Source: Fibrobacter sp. UBA4373
GTDB lineage: Bacteria > Fibrobacterota > Fibrobacteria > Fibrobacterales > Fibrobacteraceae
Length of the DNA: 8,761 bases
Direction: 5' to 3'
NCBI GenBank assembly: GCA_002390045.1
Contig: DGSB01000091.1
Span: forward strand, 1-8,761
Shown: positions 7,807 to 8,761 of the stretch, piece by piece
How the letters are laid out: every line of letters starts with the position of its first letter
Numbering within the stretch: position 1 is the stretch's first letter
Position numbers and translations under genes: made by a program
Notes under the pieces: generated by a model
Database searches by the model: none
Seen by the model: the letters and a program-made list of their open reading frames with translations, nothing else
What the model was told of the DNA's origin: nothing

Positions 7807-8761
7807 AAGATACCCGAGCAAGTAAAGAAGCCCGTCATAATAGCGCCAAGTTCCTGTTGGAACGGGAGTGTTCCAGAGGTCCAAAAGGAAAGACTTTGCC
7901 AAGGCGATGTCGTTTGGATTTTGCAAATCCAAAGCGCTTGTCGCTGCCGCATTCATGGCGATAAGGCCTGTGGTTTGCGGGCGCGCATTCTCTGGATAAT
8001 CGGAACCGTCCACCAGGCAATCGGAAAAATAGGGGCGGTGAGCATCAAAAAATTTCAGCAATCGCCGGATGGCATCTTGTTCCATTTTTTTTGCATCTTC
8101 CCTAGCTTCTTCGCAGACTCCTGGAATTTCCCAGGTGTAATCCAAGGCGAGGTTCAAGGCGACGCGCCAAGCGTCCCCGCTAAAGTATCCGCTCATCGGG
8201 TTGAAATCGGTGAATTTGGGCGTTCCATCGAATTCGGAATAGTCGGCAGCAAGACCGGTCTCTGGGTGAAGCGCTTTTTTCAGATAGGCTACGCTATTTT
8301 TGTAAATGCGTTCCCATATCGGATCTTGAGTCGCTTCGGCGAATAAACGGTAAAAGGCCAGTGTATGGTAACTCGGGTCTGTATAATCATTCCCTTCCAT
8401 CGGAGAAAAGCGGACCATGGCACGATCCTTGTCGAACATGGAACGGACTTTGCCGCTAGTCTTCTTGTAAAGCATTTGCTTCAGAAGGCTAACCGCTTCG
8501 CGCTTGTATTCCGGAATGCCAAATTTTTTTGCCGCAATCAGAAGGGCGGCCGCAATATATTCTTCACCGTCAGGAGCCGCACCGCGGTCCATCTTGTAAA
8601 AGTTCGCATGATCCTTGTTTGGTACGCCGACTTGCCACGCAAAGTAAGGAGCGTAATCGCCTCGGCGATTTCTTAAATACTGCTTGGTAAAGCTCCATAG
8701 GGCGTGGAAGGTTTCTTGCTCGCCAAGCCTTGCCGCAATATACATGCCATAGCTCATGCCT
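7792..8761 (-). CDS. GH8 glycosidase, probably reducing-end xylose-releasing exo-oligoxylanase type; N-terminus outside window
   Basis: Family 8 (alpha/alpha)6-barrel enzyme; 321 residues plus a partial codon are visible, with the start beyond base 8761. The visible part opens at GMSYGMYIAARLG, the family's active-site motif (usually S/T-E-G-M-S-Y-G). The catalytic acid Glu would be the codon cut by the window edge; its last base reads A on the minus strand, as in GAA. Numbering from the first Met, APDGEEY (61-67) is a conserved substrate-binding stretch and Asp195 in SGDAWRVALN is the candidate base, about 196 residues from the acid. That is close to the Glu70/Asp263 spacing I recall for Bacillus halodurans Rex. 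The APDGEEY pattern favours the Rex group, which removes xylose from the reducing end of xylo-oligosaccharides, over endoxylanases or endoglucanases. The protein ends with the catalytic domain, without a sorting tail, consistent with an intracellular or periplasmic role. Confidence 0.88.
   Translation of the reverse strand, partial: GMSYGMYIAARLGEQETFHALWSFTKQYLRNRRGDYAPYFAWQVGVPNKDHANFYKMDRGAAPDGEEYIAAALLIAAKKFGIPEYKREAVSLLKQMLYKKTSGKVRSMFDKDRAMVRFSPMEGNDYTDPSYHTLAFYRLFAEATQDPIWERIYKNSVAYLKKALHPETGLAADYSEFDGTPKFTDFNPMSGYFSGDAWRVALNLALDYTWEIPGVCEEAREDAKKMEQDAIRRLLKFFDAHRPYFSDCLVDGSDYPENARPQTTGLIAMNAAATSALDLQNPNDIALAKSFLLDLWNTPVPTGTWRYYDGLLYLLGYLALKG

Noticed and set aside
8757..8757. Start codon of the GH8 gene at 8757
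   Set aside because: This Met is inside the active-site motif G-M-S-Y-G-M. The true start must be outside the window.

Overview
The window most resembles a gut or rumen Fibrobacter-type bacterium (Fibrobacterota). The reasons are two secreted family 26 mannanases whose C-terminal tails resemble type IX secretion sorting domains, a GH8 oligoxylanase-type enzyme, a lipoprotein of a kind I associate with Fibrobacter, and moderate GC with strong AAGGAG-type ribosome binding sites. The assignment rests on recognising protein families, not on a database match.

Layout. 1-1589 (minus): an ABC exporter half-transporter, cut by the window before its C-terminus. 1700-3451 (minus): mannanase A, built as signal peptide, CBM35-like domain, GH26, sorting tail. 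3452-3669: leader with an AT-rich dyad, a GC-rich block and the terminator of the next gene. 3670-5619 (minus): mannanase B, built as signal peptide, GH26, unassigned beta-rich module, sorting tail. 5620-5799: leader with a 26-bp imperfect dyad and the ychF terminator. 5800-6903 (minus): ychF, a universal ATPase/GTPase-like translation factor. 6949-7785 (plus): a lipoprotein of unknown function, transcribed divergently from ychF across only 45 bp. 7792-8761 (minus): the C-terminal part of a GH8 enzyme, convergent with the lipoprotein gene and cut by the window edge just at the expected catalytic acid. No gene-free stretch exceeds about 220 bases.

How the genes may work together. The two mannanases probably attack mannan-type hemicellulose outside the cell or on its surface. 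Their catalytic domains are clearly paralogous, but their accessory domains sit on opposite sides of the catalytic domain. Mannanase B has its own strong terminator, so mannanase A probably uses its own promoter and may be transcribed into the ABC exporter gene. The GH8 enzyme would act on xylan oligosaccharides. ychF and the lipoprotein look like unrelated neighbours. I saw no CRISPR array, insertion sequence, tRNA, rRNA or riboswitch, and nothing that I would call a new multi-gene system. The most unusual signals are the paired dyads in front of the two mannanases, the unassigned module in mannanase B and the lipoprotein family.
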